This document shows, one piece after another, positions 37,252 through 47,368 of a DNA stretch of 64,000 nt. The notes beneath the pieces were generated by a model. It was not told the origin of the DNA and made no database searches. It worked only from the letters and a program-made list of their open reading frames with translations. Both the position numbers and the translations under genes were made by a program. The stretch's first letter is position 1. Each line of letters opens with the position of its first letter. The stretch lies in the NCBI GenBank assembly GCA_963773735.1, contig CAVZCK010000018.1:124001-188000 (forward strand). Direction: 5' to 3'. The DNA is from CAVZCK01 sp963773735 (GTDB lineage: Bacteria > Pseudomonadota > Alphaproteobacteria > Rhizobiales > Rhodomicrobiaceae).

Positions 37252-37433
37252 CCTTGGCGCGAAATCTCGTAGCGATGCACCGGTTTCAGGCTTTCGGTCT
37301 CGACATAGAAGCATCCATACCATGGTCCCATGAGCCGCACCTCGAAGGGGAGCGCCTCATAGTTTCCCGCCGGGAAGACGAGTGTCAGCGGCTCAAGGCC
37401 GTGCGTTTTGGTGGCTTCGTAGTGCTTGATCAT
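37203..37433 (-). CDS. Small conserved-looking protein of unknown function
   Basis: A 76-residue protein (MIKHYEATKTHGLEPLTLVF, MGPWYGCFYVETESLKPVHR, YEISRQGYAILREASG). It has a single beta-rich domain and no signal peptide or membrane part. Balanced codon use and absence of a plausible alternative on the other strand favour a real gene. No function is proposed. Confidence 0.55.
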   Translation of the reverse strand: MIKHYEATKTHGLEPLTLVFPAGNYEALPFEVRLMGPWYGCFYVETESLKPVHRYEISRQGYAILREASGLMLDAA

Positions 37434-37864
37434 GGCCTCTTATGCATCAAGAACAAAACAAGAACAAGCTTTTTTCCTCCAGAACCGTTACCATCTGAAG
37501 TTGTAAAGCTTATGAACGGGTCGGTTTTGTGGCGTTCAGTTTCGATCTGGTATGCTGCGGGGCTTGCTTTTCGTAAATAGTGTTTCATCATCAACGCTTT
37601 ACCCTCGGATACCATGAAACAGTCCTGCAGCTGACGGAGAGATTCGTGCTCGGATGCGAGCACGTTTTACATCTATTAACGTTCATCGCGGCCCCCGGTT
37701 CCCGCTGAAGTTGTGGCGATTTTGTGTCGATGATTCGCTCAGGCTGGCTCAAGCGCGCAGCTGCGGATTTGACGAGTTGCGCTTGCAAAGGACGCCTGAT
37801 AGCTTCGGAAATCCGATGAGATGACGCGGCCGCAGCGAGATAAAGCCGCGCCCGACAGCGCCCC
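37434..37864. other. Intergenic region upstream of dnaX
   Basis: About 430 bases with moderate AT content around 37440-37680 and no recognised gene. It probably holds promoters for the minus-strand small gene and for the dnaX operon. It was checked for a 4.5S RNA (often near dnaX); no such RNA signature was seen. Confidence 0.5.
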
Positions 37865-39631
37865 GTGTCCGACGCGGCGATTGACCTGGCACCAACGGCC
37901 ACACTGATGAGCGCCGAAACGAAACCCTATCTCGTTCTTGCCCGCAAATACCGCCCGCAGACCTTCGAGGATCTGATCGGGCAGGATGCGATGGTGCGCA
38001 CGCTCAAGAACGCCTTCCATAGCGGCCGGATCGCGCAGGCATATATGCTGACCGGCGTGCGCGGCGTCGGCAAGACCACGACGGCGCGAATCATCGCCCG
38101 CGCCCTCAACTATTCCAAGCCCGGCGAGGATCTCGAGCCGACCATCGACATGCCCGATTTCGGCGAGCACTGCCAGGCGATCATCGAGAGCCGGCATGTC
38201 GACGTCGTCGAGATGGACGCCGCCTCGCATACCGGCATCGATGACATTCGCGAGATCATCGAAGCGGTGCGCTACAAGCCGGCCTATGCCCGCTACAAGG
38301 TGTTCATCATCGACGAAGTGCATATGCTCTCCAAGGCCGCCTTCAACGGCCTGCTCAAGACGCTGGAAGAGCCGCCGCCGCATGTGAAATTCATCTTCGC
38401 GACCACCGAGATCCGCAAAGTGCCGGTGACGGTGCTGTCGCGCTGCCAGCGCTTCGATCTGCGCCGGGTCGACGCCAAATTGCTCGCCGAACATTTCGCC
38501 AGGCTGGTCAAAGCGGAAGGCCACAAGGCGGAACCCGAAGCGCTGTCGCTGATCGCGCGGGCGGCGGAAGGCTCGGTGCGCGACGGGCTGTCGATCCTCG
38601 ACCAGGCGCTCGCCCATGGCGGCGGCAAGGTCAAGGCGGCGGACGTGCTGGCCATGCTCGGCCTGGCCGATCGGGGCCGCATCTACGATCTGCTCGATGC
38701 GGTGTTCGGCGGCGATCCGAAAGCGGTGCTGGAGGCGCTCGAGTTGCTGCATAATGACGGCGCCGATCCGGTGCAGATCGTCAGCGATCTCGCCGAAGGC
38801 GTTCACGCCGCGACGCGGATCAAGGCGGCCGGCGAGGATGCAGCCTCGGCCTTAAGCGCCACCGAGCGGGCGCGCGCCAAGGCCATTGCCGACCGCCTCG
38901 GCATGGCGGCCCTCGCCAGGGCCTGGCAGATGCTGCTCAAAGGCCTCGACGAGGTGGCCCGCGCGCCGCATGGCATGACGGCGGCGGAGATGCTCCTGAT
39001 CCGAATGTGCTACGCCGCCGACCTGCCCTCGCCCGAAGACGTGATTCGGCGCTTGACAGGAAAATCGGGCATTCAAACGAAAGGGGAACCTTCAAATAAC
39101 GAATTGGGATTCGCGGCCCATGTTCCCGATTCGTCTGTACCAGCCGGCTCCGCGCCGCGATCCCGGCGCGCCGTCGGCGACGACGGCGATGCCCGCCACG
39201 AGGCGCAGTTCCAGGAAGAAGCGGCCGCCGCGGCCGCGCCTCCCCGCCTGCAAAGCTTTGCCGATATCGTCGCCCTGGCCGCCGAAAAGCGCGACATCGT
39301 CCTGAAGATCGCCCTCGAGGACACTGCGGAACTCGTCCGCTTCAAGCCTGGCCAGATCGAGCTGCATCTCCTCGCCGATGCGCCGAAGGATCTCGCCAAT
39401 GAGCTGGGCCGCAAGCTGAAGGCCTGGACCGGCGAGCGCTGGATGATCTCCGTGACCGAGGAGCGGGGCGAAACGCCGCTCGGGCAGGTGCGCCGCCAGC
39501 GCGAGGCGAAGCTGCTCGAAGAGGCGAGGCGCCATCCCGCCGTGCAGTCCGTCATGCGCCATTTTCCGGAGGCGGAGATCGTCGCCGTCCGTGAGCTGGG
39601 CGCCGGGGACAAGCCGGCGAAAAAAGATTGA
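37865..39631 (+). CDS. dnaX: DNA polymerase III subunits gamma/tau
   Basis: The clamp-loader ATPase, 588 residues. Walker A is TGVRGVGKTTTA (residues 63-74), Walker B KVFIIDEVHML, and sensor motifs FIFATTEIRKVPVTVLSRCQ follow. The zinc module usually found between them has only Cys103 (GEHCQAI); the other three cysteines are absent, as in other Hyphomicrobiales. The tau-like C-terminal domain is present (LQSFADIVALAAEKRDIVLK). Start GTG 37865 or ATG 37907. First gene of dnaX-ebfC-recR. Confidence 0.96.
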   Translation: MSDAAIDLAPTATLMSAETKPYLVLARKYRPQTFEDLIGQDAMVRTLKNAFHSGRIAQAYMLTGVRGVGKTTTARIIARALNYSKPGEDLEPTIDMPDFGEHCQAIIESRHVDVVEMDAASHTGIDDIREIIEAVRYKPAYARYKVFIIDEVHMLSKAAFNGLLKTLEEPPPHVKFIFATTEIRKVPVTVLSRCQRFDLRRVDAKLLAEHFARLVKAEGHKAEPEALSLIARAAEGSVRDGLSILDQALAHGGGKVKAADVLAMLGLADRGRIYDLLDAVFGGDPKAVLEALELLHNDGADPVQIVSDLAEGVHAATRIKAAGEDAASALSATERARAKAIADRLGMAALARAWQMLLKGLDEVARAPHGMTAAEMLLIRMCYAADLPSPEDVIRRLTGKSGIQTKGEPSNNELGFAAHVPDSSVPAGSAPRSRRAVGDDGDARHEAQFQEEAAAAAAPPRLQSFADIVALAAEKRDIVLKIALEDTAELVRFKPGQIELHLLADAPKDLANELGRKLKAWTGERWMISVTEERGETPLGQVRRQREAKLLEEARRHPAVQSVMRHFPEAEIVAVRELGAGDKPAKKD

Positions 39632-39708
39632 CGAACGCGCCCGCGGGCCCATGTTGAGGCTCAACTGTGATCCGACATCGAAATGGCGTCAAAATCGAAA
39701 GGACAGCC

Positions 39709-40029
39709 ATGAAAAATCTCATGGACATCATGAAGCAGGCCAAGCAGCTCCAGGACAAAATGGCGGAGATGCAATCGACCGTCGAAGGGATCTCCGAGAC
39801 CGGAACGGCCGGCGCCGGGCTCGTCAGCGTCACGCTGAACGGCAAGGGCGTGATGAGCGCAATCAAGATCGACCCGAGCCTCATCAAGGACAGCGAGCGC
39901 GAGATCCTCGAGGATCTGATCGTCGCCGCCCATGCCGACGCTAAGAAGAAGATCGAGGACGCGCTGCAATCGAAGATGCAGGAGCTGACCGGCGGGCTGC
40001 AATTGCCGCCGGGACTGAAGCTGTTCTGA
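39709..40029 (+). CDS. Nucleoid-associated protein YbaB/EbfC
   Basis: A 106-residue DNA-binding dimer with the full family pattern: MDIMKQAKQLQDKMAEMQST, GLVSVTLNGKGVMSAIKIDP and ILEDLIVAAHADAKKKIED. GAAAGGA precedes the ATG. The conserved dnaX-ebfC-recR order supports the call. Confidence 0.96.
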   Translation: MKNLMDIMKQAKQLQDKMAEMQSTVEGISETGTAGAGLVSVTLNGKGVMSAIKIDPSLIKDSEREILEDLIVAAHADAKKKIEDALQSKMQELTGGLQLPPGLKLF

Positions 40030-40139
40030 CAGGACGATGCCGCAATGCCGGCCGCCCATCGCCATCCCGCGCTCCGCCGTTCGTTCGGCTGGTGCGGCCT
40101 GATCTGACTGTGTTCAAATCGGTTTCGCCCATCTCGCCC

Positions 40140-40745
40140 ATGCCCCGCAAAGCTGCCGGCCCTGAAATCGAAAATCTGATCGCGCTGCTCGCCAAGCTCC
40201 CTGGCTTGGGTCCGCGCTCGGCGAGGCGCGCCGCGCTGCATCTGATCAAGAAGCGCGAGCAGCTCATGCAGCCGCTTGCCCGAGCTCTCGCCGAAGCCTC
40301 GGAGAAAATCATCGTCTGCCCGGAATGCGGCAATCTCGACACCGTCTCGCCCTGCACGATCTGTCAGGACCCGCAGCGTGATGCGAGCCTCATCTGTGTT
40401 GTCGAGGAGGTCGGCGACCTCTGGGCTTTGGAACGCGCCGGCGTCATCAAGGCGTGCTATCACGTGCTGGGAGGCACACTCTCGCCGCTGGACGGCGTCG
40501 GGCCCGAGGATTTGACGATCGGCAAGCTCATCGAGCGGGCGCGCCGGCCTGGCGTCAGCGAAATTCTGCTGGCGCTCAATGCCACGGTGGAGGGACAGAC
40601 GACCGCACATTACATCTCCGCCGAGCTGGAAAGCGCCGGGCTGACGATATCGCGTCTCGCCCATGGGGTGCCGGTCGGCGGCGAGCTTGACTATCTCGAC
40701 GAGGGCACGCTGGCAGCCGCCGTCAAATCCCGCCGTCCGGTGTGA
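40140..40745 (+). CDS. recR: Recombination mediator RecR
   Basis: A 201-residue recombination-repair protein that loads RecA with RecF/RecO. It shows the helix-hairpin-helix (LAKLPGLGPRSARRAALHLI), the zinc finger CPECGNLDTVSPCTIC, the Toprim region ICVVEEVGDLWALERAG and the terminal Walker-B-like GLTISRLAHGVPVGGELDYL. ATG at 40140 gives the usual length. Confidence 0.97.
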   Translation: MPRKAAGPEIENLIALLAKLPGLGPRSARRAALHLIKKREQLMQPLARALAEASEKIIVCPECGNLDTVSPCTICQDPQRDASLICVVEEVGDLWALERAGVIKACYHVLGGTLSPLDGVGPEDLTIGKLIERARRPGVSEILLALNATVEGQTTAHYISAELESAGLTISRLAHGVPVGGELDYLDEGTLAAAVKSRRPV

Positions 40746-40830
40746 CGCCCCGGCATGTCGGGCGGCATCGGTCCCGCTTCAATCCACGCGAGTTTGCTGT
40801 TACAAACGGGTCGGTCTTCCGGAGATAAGA

Positions 40831-41136
40831 ATGGTTGCGCGCATCTATCAGCCTGCCAAGACGGCGATGCAGTCTGGCAATGCCAAGACGCAGCATTGGG
40901 TGCTCGAATATGAGCCGGATCAGCCCCGCGAGGCCGAGCCATTGATGGGCTGGACCTCTTCGGGCGACATGAAGCAGCAGATCACGCTGCGCTTCGAGAC
41001 CAGGGAAGACGCAATCGCTTACGCCAATCGCAATGGCATTCCCTACCGGATCTTCGAGGTCCATCCGCGTCCGCTTGCCAAGAAGGCCTATGCGGACAAT
41101 TTCAAATATGGCCGCATCGGCAGCTGGACGCATTGA
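40831..41136 (+). CDS. NDUFS4-like accessory subunit of NADH dehydrogenase (complex I)
   Basis: A 101-residue protein matching the ETC complex I subunit family: ARIYQPAKTAMQSGNAKTQH, PLMGWTSSGDMKQQITLRFE, REDAIAYANRNGIPY and KAYADNFKYGRIGSWTH. It is one of the few supernumerary complex I subunits shared by alphaproteobacteria and mitochondria. GGAGATAAGA precedes the ATG. tRNA-Arg follows in the same direction. Confidence 0.95.
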   Translation: MVARIYQPAKTAMQSGNAKTQHWVLEYEPDQPREAEPLMGWTSSGDMKQQITLRFETREDAIAYANRNGIPYRIFEVHPRPLAKKAYADNFKYGRIGSWTH

Positions 41137-41225
41137 CCGGCTTCAAAACGGTCCCGTTCCGGACTAAGCTGCGCCCGGCCGGCCATTTTGCCCCGTACCG
41201 ATGGGCACTGTCATGGCCAATCCGT

Positions 41226-41302
41226 GGTCCCGTAGCTCAACAGGATAGAGCACCAGCCTTCTAAGCTGGGGGTTGCAGGTTCGAGCCCTGCCGGGATCGC
41301 CA
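41226..41302 (+). tRNA. tRNA-Arg (anticodon TCT)
   Basis: A complete cloverleaf. The acceptor is GGTCCCG with CGGGATC (one G-U), the anticodon stem is CCAGC/GCTGG with loop CTTCTAA, the anticodon TCT lies at 41260-41262, the T-arm carries GGTTCGAGCC, and CCA is encoded at 41300-41302. Confidence 0.98.
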
Positions 41303-41396
41303 CAAGTCACTGAATTCCATCGAGCATTCTGTCTGCCCGCCGCGGAGCGTCGGCTTTTCACCGCCGCCGGGTTATTTCACGCCGCAATATGAGCCA

Positions 41397-41690
41397 TTAT
41401 CGGCAAACTCTTCCCCAGAATGCGGTATATTCTCGGCCAGATCGGTCGATCTGCTGCAAGTAAACCGGTGGGTTTCCGTCGGTATTGAGCAGACAATAGA
41501 CATTGCCGTACATGCGAATGCCGCACTGCCTTACGGCGAATGTTTTTCCTTGATCAACAATCCTCGTCCAGACGCCGCCATGCGCGACGACTGCGAGAAC
41601 CGTCGGCGTCGTCACTCGCCGGCATTCATCAGCGTTTGCCGTAACTGAAGCCAATAATAATGACGCGAAAGCCACTGCGGCGATCTTCAT
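41397..41690 (-). CDS. Small secreted protein of unknown function
   Basis: A 97-residue protein with a signal peptide (MKIAAVAFASLLLASVTANA, cut before DECRR). The mature part has four cysteines (DECRR, RQCGIR, VYCLLN, GRVCR), likely two disulfides. GGGGGAACGG lies directly upstream of the ATG. Family not recognised. Confidence 0.65.
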   Translation of the reverse strand: MKIAAVAFASLLLASVTANADECRRVTTPTVLAVVAHGGVWTRIVDQGKTFAVRQCGIRMYGNVYCLLNTDGNPPVYLQQIDRSGREYTAFWGRVCR

Positions 41691-42069
41691 CCGTTCCCCC
41701 AACTGTAACGAAATCACCAGCTATTCCAACTGTTACTGTAATTCCCATGAGCGCGGCATCCAAATAAGGGAAGTTACGGATGAATTGAAGTCCACTTGTC
41801 CTTGGGCGGGCGTTCCGATTTGCCGGGACGGCCGTTGCCAACGCGGTATTTGCTTCTGCAACAACCGAATAGCGCCTTGCCTCGGCGGAACGCGCAAATG
41901 CGGTTCGTTCAGAGCTTGCAAGTAAATCCGTTCCATCGTGGCACAACTATTTCCACGCCCGCGGGCTCAACTTCCGGCTCAGGGCGCTTGGGCACAATTC
42001 CCGCCTAGCGTAAAACTGTGATAGGGTCAGCTAAACGCTGCCTAAGTCTAGTGCTGAGTGGATTCAGCA
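41691..42069. other. Intergenic region ahead of the AraC-type regulator gene
   Basis: About 380 bases with no supported gene. Open frames on both strands are short and lack motifs. It should contain the promoters of the minus-strand secreted protein and of the regulator. Confidence 0.45.
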
Positions 42070-42909
42070 ATGTCGCATGCGCTCAATATTTTCCAGGGGC
42101 GTTTCGGACGCGTTGCCCTGCTGGACATGGACCGTTCGCTGGTGACGCATGCGCACCGGGCCTGCCACGTGTTGCTAAAATTCGGCGGCGCCGACACCGC
42201 CTTCCAGGTCCGCAACGAGATTTGCCCGCTGATGGACGACACCGCCGTGCTCGTCAATGCTTGGGAGCCACATGCCTACACGCACGCCCCCAACGCGCCG
42301 CAAACCATTATTCTGGCGCTCTATATCGATCCGCTCTGGCTTGCCAACATCGACCGTCAGCTGATCTGCTCCGGCCATTCGCAATTCTTTCCGCGCCAAT
42401 GCGTGGGCCTCAACCCGCTCGTCCTCGAACGGGCGCTCGATCTAGGCGGGCAGATGCTGCTCGGGGAGCCGCTGTCCACCCGCGAGGCGGAAGAGATCGT
42501 ATTCGATCTGATGATCAGCATCATCGACAGCTTCTCCAACCGCATCGTGCTGCGAGGCGATCGGGATCGGATGGGCATCGCCGATCACCGGATCCGGCGG
42601 GCGATCGATATCATGCGCCGTGAGCTCGGCGAGCCGCTCGACATCGCCAAGCTTTCGCGCGTTGCCTGCCTGTCGCGGCCGCATTTCTTCCATCAGTTCA
42701 AGCAGGTGACGGGGCTGACGCCAAACTTGTTACTGAATACGCTGCGCATGGAGCACGCCGCCACTATGCTGGTCTCTCCCGAGAAGACGCTGATCGACGT
42801 GGCACAGGATGTCGGCTTCGAAGCGCATCCGAACTTCACGCGCTTTTTCCGGCAGCATCAGGGTGTCGCGCCCTCCGAATATCGCCGCGTCACCCAACTC
42901 TTCGGATAG
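42070..42909 (+). CDS. AraC-family transcriptional regulator
   Basis: A 279-residue regulator. The N-terminal about 150 residues are a cupin-like effector domain (HACHVLLKFGGADTAFQVRN, ILALYIDPLWLANIDRQL). Two helix-turn-helix units follow at the C-terminus (EPLDIAKLSRVACLSRPHFF, TLIDVAQDVGFEAHPNFTRF, ending FFRQHQGVAPSEYRR). It is directly upstream of, and co-oriented with, the molybdenum-hydroxylase/CoA-ligase operon. It is its probable activator, responding to the operon's substrate (inference). Confidence 0.93.
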   Translation: MSHALNIFQGRFGRVALLDMDRSLVTHAHRACHVLLKFGGADTAFQVRNEICPLMDDTAVLVNAWEPHAYTHAPNAPQTIILALYIDPLWLANIDRQLICSGHSQFFPRQCVGLNPLVLERALDLGGQMLLGEPLSTREAEEIVFDLMISIIDSFSNRIVLRGDRDRMGIADHRIRRAIDIMRRELGEPLDIAKLSRVACLSRPHFFHQFKQVTGLTPNLLLNTLRMEHAATMLVSPEKTLIDVAQDVGFEAHPNFTRFFRQHQGVAPSEYRRVTQLFG

Positions 42910-43046
42910 CCGTCCCCCGCTTCGCTTAAAAAATCAGACTGAGTGATAAATCAGAAGATCGTGCGATAAGCGCACTTTTGCTTCTCCGTTTACGCTGCCA
43001 AGCTTGGTCGCAAGCGCCAGAAGAGCGCAGGCAAGAGGAGCGCGTA

Positions 43047-46044
43047 TTGCAGGAGCGGGCAAGCTGTGTAGGCGTCGGGGCTACTTCTCTGGGCTGGCCC
43101 TGCGAACGTGTCGAAGACGCGGCACTCTTGCGCGGCGAAGGACGCTTTATTGACGATATCGGCGTGCCGCCCGGCACGCTTCATGCCGCGTTCGTCCGCG
43201 CGCCGACTGCACATGCCCGCATCCGCTCGATCGACATCAGCAACGCTCTGGCGCTTCCCGGCGTTCATGCGGTCATCACCGGCACGGACATCGCTAAGCT
43301 GGCCAAGCCTTTCACGGTCGGCGTCAAAGCGCCCATGCAGCACTGGGCTCTCGCGGTCGACCGGGTCCGCTATGTCGGCGAGCCAGTGGCGATCGTCTGC
43401 GCCGACACGCCTTACCTTGCCGAAGACGGGGCGGCGCTGATCGAGGCGGACTATGAGAGCCTGCCCGTCGTCGTCGATCCCGAACGGGCGGCGCTCGCCG
43501 ATGCGCCTTTGCTGCACACTGACGTCGGCTCGAATGTCGTCAGCGACCGCCGTTTCCGCTATGGCGATCCGGAGGCGGCTTTCGCCGCTGCCGACCGCAT
43601 CATCGAGATCACGGTACGCTATCCGCGCAATTCGGTGACGCCGATCGAATGCTTTGGCGTTCTCGCCAGCTATGCGCCAGCCGAGGACGCTTATGACATC
43701 ACCACGCACTTTCAGGGACCATATGCGCTGCACCCGGTGATGGCACTGGCGCTCGGCGTGCCCGGCCACAAGCTGCGCATCAAGACTCCCCCCGACAGCG
43801 GCGGCAGCTTCGGCACGAAGCAGGCGGTTTTCCCCTATGTCGTCGCACTGGCCGTTGCTGCACGCATTGCCGGACGCCCGGTGAAATGGATCGAGGACCG
43901 GCTGGAGCATCTCGCCGCGGCGACCTCCGCCACAAACCGTGTGACGCGTCTCAAGGCCGCCATCATGGCCGACGGCGCCGTGACCGCGCTCGACTATGAT
44001 CAGCTTGAGGATTGCGGCGCTTATCTGCGCGCGCCCGAGCCCGCCACGATCTACCGCATGCACGGCAATCTGACCGGCGCCTACCGCATTCCGAATCTGG
44101 CCGTGCGTAACCGCATCGTGCTGACCAACAAGACACCGACCGGGCTCGTGCGGGGTTTTGGTGGCCCGCAGGTCTATTTCGCGCTGGAGCGCCTGACCCA
44201 AAAGATCGCCCGCGAGCTGGGCCTTGCCCATCTCGATGTGATCCGCCGCAATCTTGTTCCATCAGACGCCTTTCCGTACCGAACGGCCTCGGGCGGCGTG
44301 CTCGAACTCGGGCAATTACGCAGCGGCGATCAATCTTGCCGAACATCAAGGCGTGCTGGCAGAGCTGAATGCGCGGAAGGACCGGGCGCGCGGCGACGGG
44401 CGTCTTTACGGTATCGGCTTTGCCGCCATCGTCGAGCCTTCGATCTCCAATATGGGCTATATCACTACGGTCCTGACGCCCGAGGAGCGGGAGAAGGCCG
44501 GGCCGAAGGGCGGCGCGGTGACGACGGCCACGGTCGGCGTCGATCCGCTGGGCGGCGTCAGCGTGCATGTCTCGTCCTGCCCGCAGGGTCAGGGGCATAA
44601 GACCGTGCTCGCCCAAACTGTCGCCGATGAGCTGGGCCTTGAGCTCGGCGATATCAGCGTCGTGACCGAGCTGGATACCGCCCGGGACGCCTGGTCGATC
44701 GCCAGCGGCAACTATTCGAGCCGCTTTGCCGGAGCCGTCGCCGGCACCGCGCATCTCGCCGCCCGGCGTCTGCGCGAGAGGCTTGCCGCGATGGTCGCGC
44801 CCCAGCTCGGCTGCGAACCGGGCGCGGTGCGCTTTGCCGGCGGGCGCGTCTTCAGCGAGGCCGCACCCGACAACACCCTGCCCTTTCGCCGGATCGCCGC
44901 CACATCGCATTGGGCGCAGGGAACGCTGCCCCAGGGTATCGCGCCGGTCATCCGCGAAACAGCTTTCTGGTCGCCGCCCGGCCTTGCCGCGCCGAATGCG
45001 CTCGATGAAATCAACTCCTCGGCTGCGCACGGCTTCGTCTTCGATCTCTGCGGCGTCGAAGTAGACAAGGAAACCGGCCGTGTCCGGATCGACAAATATG
45101 TCTCCGTGCACGATGCCGGGCGGCTGCTCAATCCGCCGCTCGCCGACGGACAGGTTCGCGGTGGTTTCTGCAATGCTCTGGGTGCGGCGCTTTACGAGCG
45201 CTTCGTTTATGGCCCGGACGGCGGCTTCCTCTCTGGGACTTTTGCCGACTATACCGTGCCGACCGCCGCCGAAACCCCGGACATCGAAATCTACCATCTG
45301 GAGACGCCCTCTCCCGTGACCCCGCTCGGGGCGAAAGGGATCGGCGAGGGCAATTGCATGTCGACGCCGGTCTGCATCGCCAATGCCGTCGCCGATGCTT
45401 TGGGCGTCGAAAACATCGAGCTGCCGCTGACCCCCGCCCGCGTTATGGCGCTGATCGCTCCCGAAGAACCGCCGCCGCCGGAAGGCGCGGTGCCAGAGGG
45501 TGCATTGCCGCTTTCGCGCGGGGATTTCGCCATCACCGGCGAAGGCAGCGCCGCCGTCGCCGCCTCCCCGGAAGCGATTTGGGCGGTGATGCTCGACCCG
45601 GAGCAGCTGAAAACCATCATTCCCGGCTGCAAGCATCTCGAACGCACCGGCGAAAACGCGTATCGCGGCGATGTCGAAATGGGCGTCGGCATCGTCAAAG
45701 GGCGGTTCACCGCCCATGTCCGCCTCTTCGACCTGAACGAACCGTACAGCCTGCGGCTTGAAGGCGGCGCTCAGGGCTCGCTCGGCAGATCGTGCGGCGA
45801 AGCGGCCATCAGGCTCGTGCCAGACGGTGAGACGACGCGCGTCGATTACCGCTACGGCGTCGATCTGACCGGCAAGGTCGCGGCGGTGGGCGGCCGCATG
45901 ATCGAGGGCGCGGCACGTATGATCATCGGCGAGACCTTCAAGCGCCTTGCGCGGCGTGCGGAGCCGGGCGGCGGCGAAGATCGCGGCTCGATGTTTGCCG
46001 CGATCATCACCTGGCTGCGTTCGCTTCTGGGAGGCCGGACATGA
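43047..46044 (+). CDS. Molybdenum hydroxylase large subunit fused to a CoxG domain (frameshifted)
   Basis: An xanthine-dehydrogenase/CoxL-type catalytic subunit of about 780 residues followed by a CoxG (SRPBCC) domain. The start region LLRGEGRFIDDIGVPPGTLH is typical. Cofactor motifs are DSGGSFGTKQ, VRGFGGPQVYFALER and KGIGEGNC (catalytic Glu). At the active-site loop it lacks the AYRCSFR motif of true CO dehydrogenase. From about 45530 the protein continues with AVAASPEAIWAVMLDPEQLK and IIGETFKRLARRAE, as in CoxG. The frame breaks near 44305 (LLELG/SGNYAAAI junction). TTG start at 43047 chosen for the AAGAGGAG upstream. The likely reaction is hydroxylation of an organic or aromatic acid or its CoA ester. 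Confidence 0.85.
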
Positions 46045-46868
46045 AGCCCGCTCCCTTCGACTATCTCCGCGCCGAAAGTCGCGCCGAGGCCATCGCCGGT
46101 CTTGCCGAACGCGGTGAGGCGGCGCGCATTCTCGCCGGCGGTCAATCGCTCATCGCCATGCTGAACATGCGCGTCGTTTCGCCGGAGCTGCTAATCGACA
46201 TCAGCCGGACGCGGGATCTGGCGGGCATCCGGCGGCACGGCGACGACATCGAAATCGGGGCGGCGGTGACGCAATCTCAGCTTGAGCGCTGGCCCGATCT
46301 GGCGGCAAGCCTGCCGCTTATCGCCAAAGCCCTGCCGCATCTCGGCCACTTCCAGACCCGCAATAAGGGTACGGTCTGCGGTTCGATCGCCCACGCCGAT
46401 CCTTCGAGCGAGCTGCCGCTCTGCCTGGCCGTGCTCGACGGCGAAGTCGTGCTGGAGAGGAAGCGCGGCGCACGGATCGTGCGTGGACGCGATTTCTTCA
46501 CCGGCCTTTTGCAAACCGCGCGGCGTGCCGACGAGATCATATCGGCGGTCAGGTTCCCGGTCGCGCAGCCGGGCCAGGCTTTCGGCTTTCGCGAAATGGC
46601 CGGTCGGCACGGCGATTTCGCGATCATCGCCGTCGCCGTGCGCATCACGCCGACGATCATCACGATCGGCGTCGGCGGCAGCGCCGAGCGGCCCGAGACG
46701 CGTGACTGGCCGATGATCGGGGGCTCAGCGCTTGACGATGCACTCAACGCCCTTGCCTGGGAGCTGCCGATGCAGGACGACGCCCAGGCCGACGCCCGCT
46801 ATCGCCGCATTCTCGTCCGCAGGCTCGGCAAGGCGGCGATCGAGGAGGCGCGCTCATGCCTCTCCTGA
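46041..46868 (+). CDS. FAD-binding medium subunit of the molybdenum hydroxylase (CoxM-like)
   Basis: A 275-residue subunit that passes electrons between the FeS and Mo subunits. FAD motifs are RILAGGQSLIAMLNMR and NKGTVCGSIAHADPSSELP. It overlaps the large-subunit stop by four bases (ATGA), so it is translationally coupled. Order large-medium-small is one of the usual ones for this enzyme family. Confidence 0.94.
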   Translation: MKPAPFDYLRAESRAEAIAGLAERGEAARILAGGQSLIAMLNMRVVSPELLIDISRTRDLAGIRRHGDDIEIGAAVTQSQLERWPDLAASLPLIAKALPHLGHFQTRNKGTVCGSIAHADPSSELPLCLAVLDGEVVLERKRGARIVRGRDFFTGLLQTARRADEIISAVRFPVAQPGQAFGFREMAGRHGDFAIIAVAVRITPTIITIGVGGSAERPETRDWPMIGGSALDDALNALAWELPMQDDAQADARYRRILVRRLGKAAIEEARSCLS

Positions 46869-47365
46869 AACATGGACAGCGCCATACTGTCGTCATCAGG
46901 CTCAACGGCAAGACGCGCAGCGGCCATGCCGAGCCGCGTACGCTGCTCACCGACTTCCTCCGCCATGAGCTGGGCGCCACCGGCACCCATGTCGGCTGCG
47001 AACATGGCGTCTGCGGCGCCTGCACGGTGCGGCTCGACGGCGAGGCGGTGCGGGCCTGTCTGACGCTCGCGGTGCAGGCGGACGGCAGGTGCGTCGATAC
47101 GGTCGAAGGACTCGCCGGACGAAGCGACGGCCTGTCGCCATTGCAGGAGGCATTCCGACGCCACCACGCCCTGCAATGCGGCTTCTGCACCGCCGGCATA
47201 TTGATGTCGCTGGATCATTTTCTCACCGAAAAGCCGCACCCCAGCGAGGCGGAGGTCCGGGAGATGCTCTCCGGACATCTCTGCCGCTGCACCGGCTACA
47301 CAGGCATCGTGCGTGCCGCGCTGGACATGGCGCGGGGTCCATCAGCTTCAAGGGAGGCGCACTGA
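46856..47365 (+). CDS. Iron-sulfur small subunit of the molybdenum hydroxylase (CoxS-like)
   Basis: A 169-residue protein with two [2Fe-2S] sites. The N-terminal ferredoxin-like one is GCEHGVCGACTVRLDG plus a later Cys (VRACL). The C-terminal one is QCGFCTAGILMS and HLCRCTGYTGIV. It overlaps the FAD-subunit gene by 13 bases. All eight cysteines are present. Confidence 0.96.
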   Translation: MPLLKHGQRHTVVIRLNGKTRSGHAEPRTLLTDFLRHELGATGTHVGCEHGVCGACTVRLDGEAVRACLTLAVQADGRCVDTVEGLAGRSDGLSPLQEAFRRHHALQCGFCTAGILMSLDHFLTEKPHPSEAEVREMLSGHLCRCTGYTGIVRAALDMARGPSASREAH

Positions 47366-47368
47366 ATC

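Noticed and set aside
37434..37864. 4.5S (SRP) RNA upstream of dnaX
   Set aside because: The conserved SRP Alu/hairpin core was not found in this interval.
43963..45717. Minus-strand open frame of 584 residues opposite the CoxL-like gene
   Set aside because: No motifs and Arg/Gly/Asp-rich composition typical of antisense frames in GC-rich genes.
43047..47365. True (form I) carbon monoxide dehydrogenase
   Set aside because: The large subunit lacks the AYRCSFR active-site loop, and the operon contains CoA ligase, crotonase and importer genes, fitting an organic-acid hydroxylase instead.
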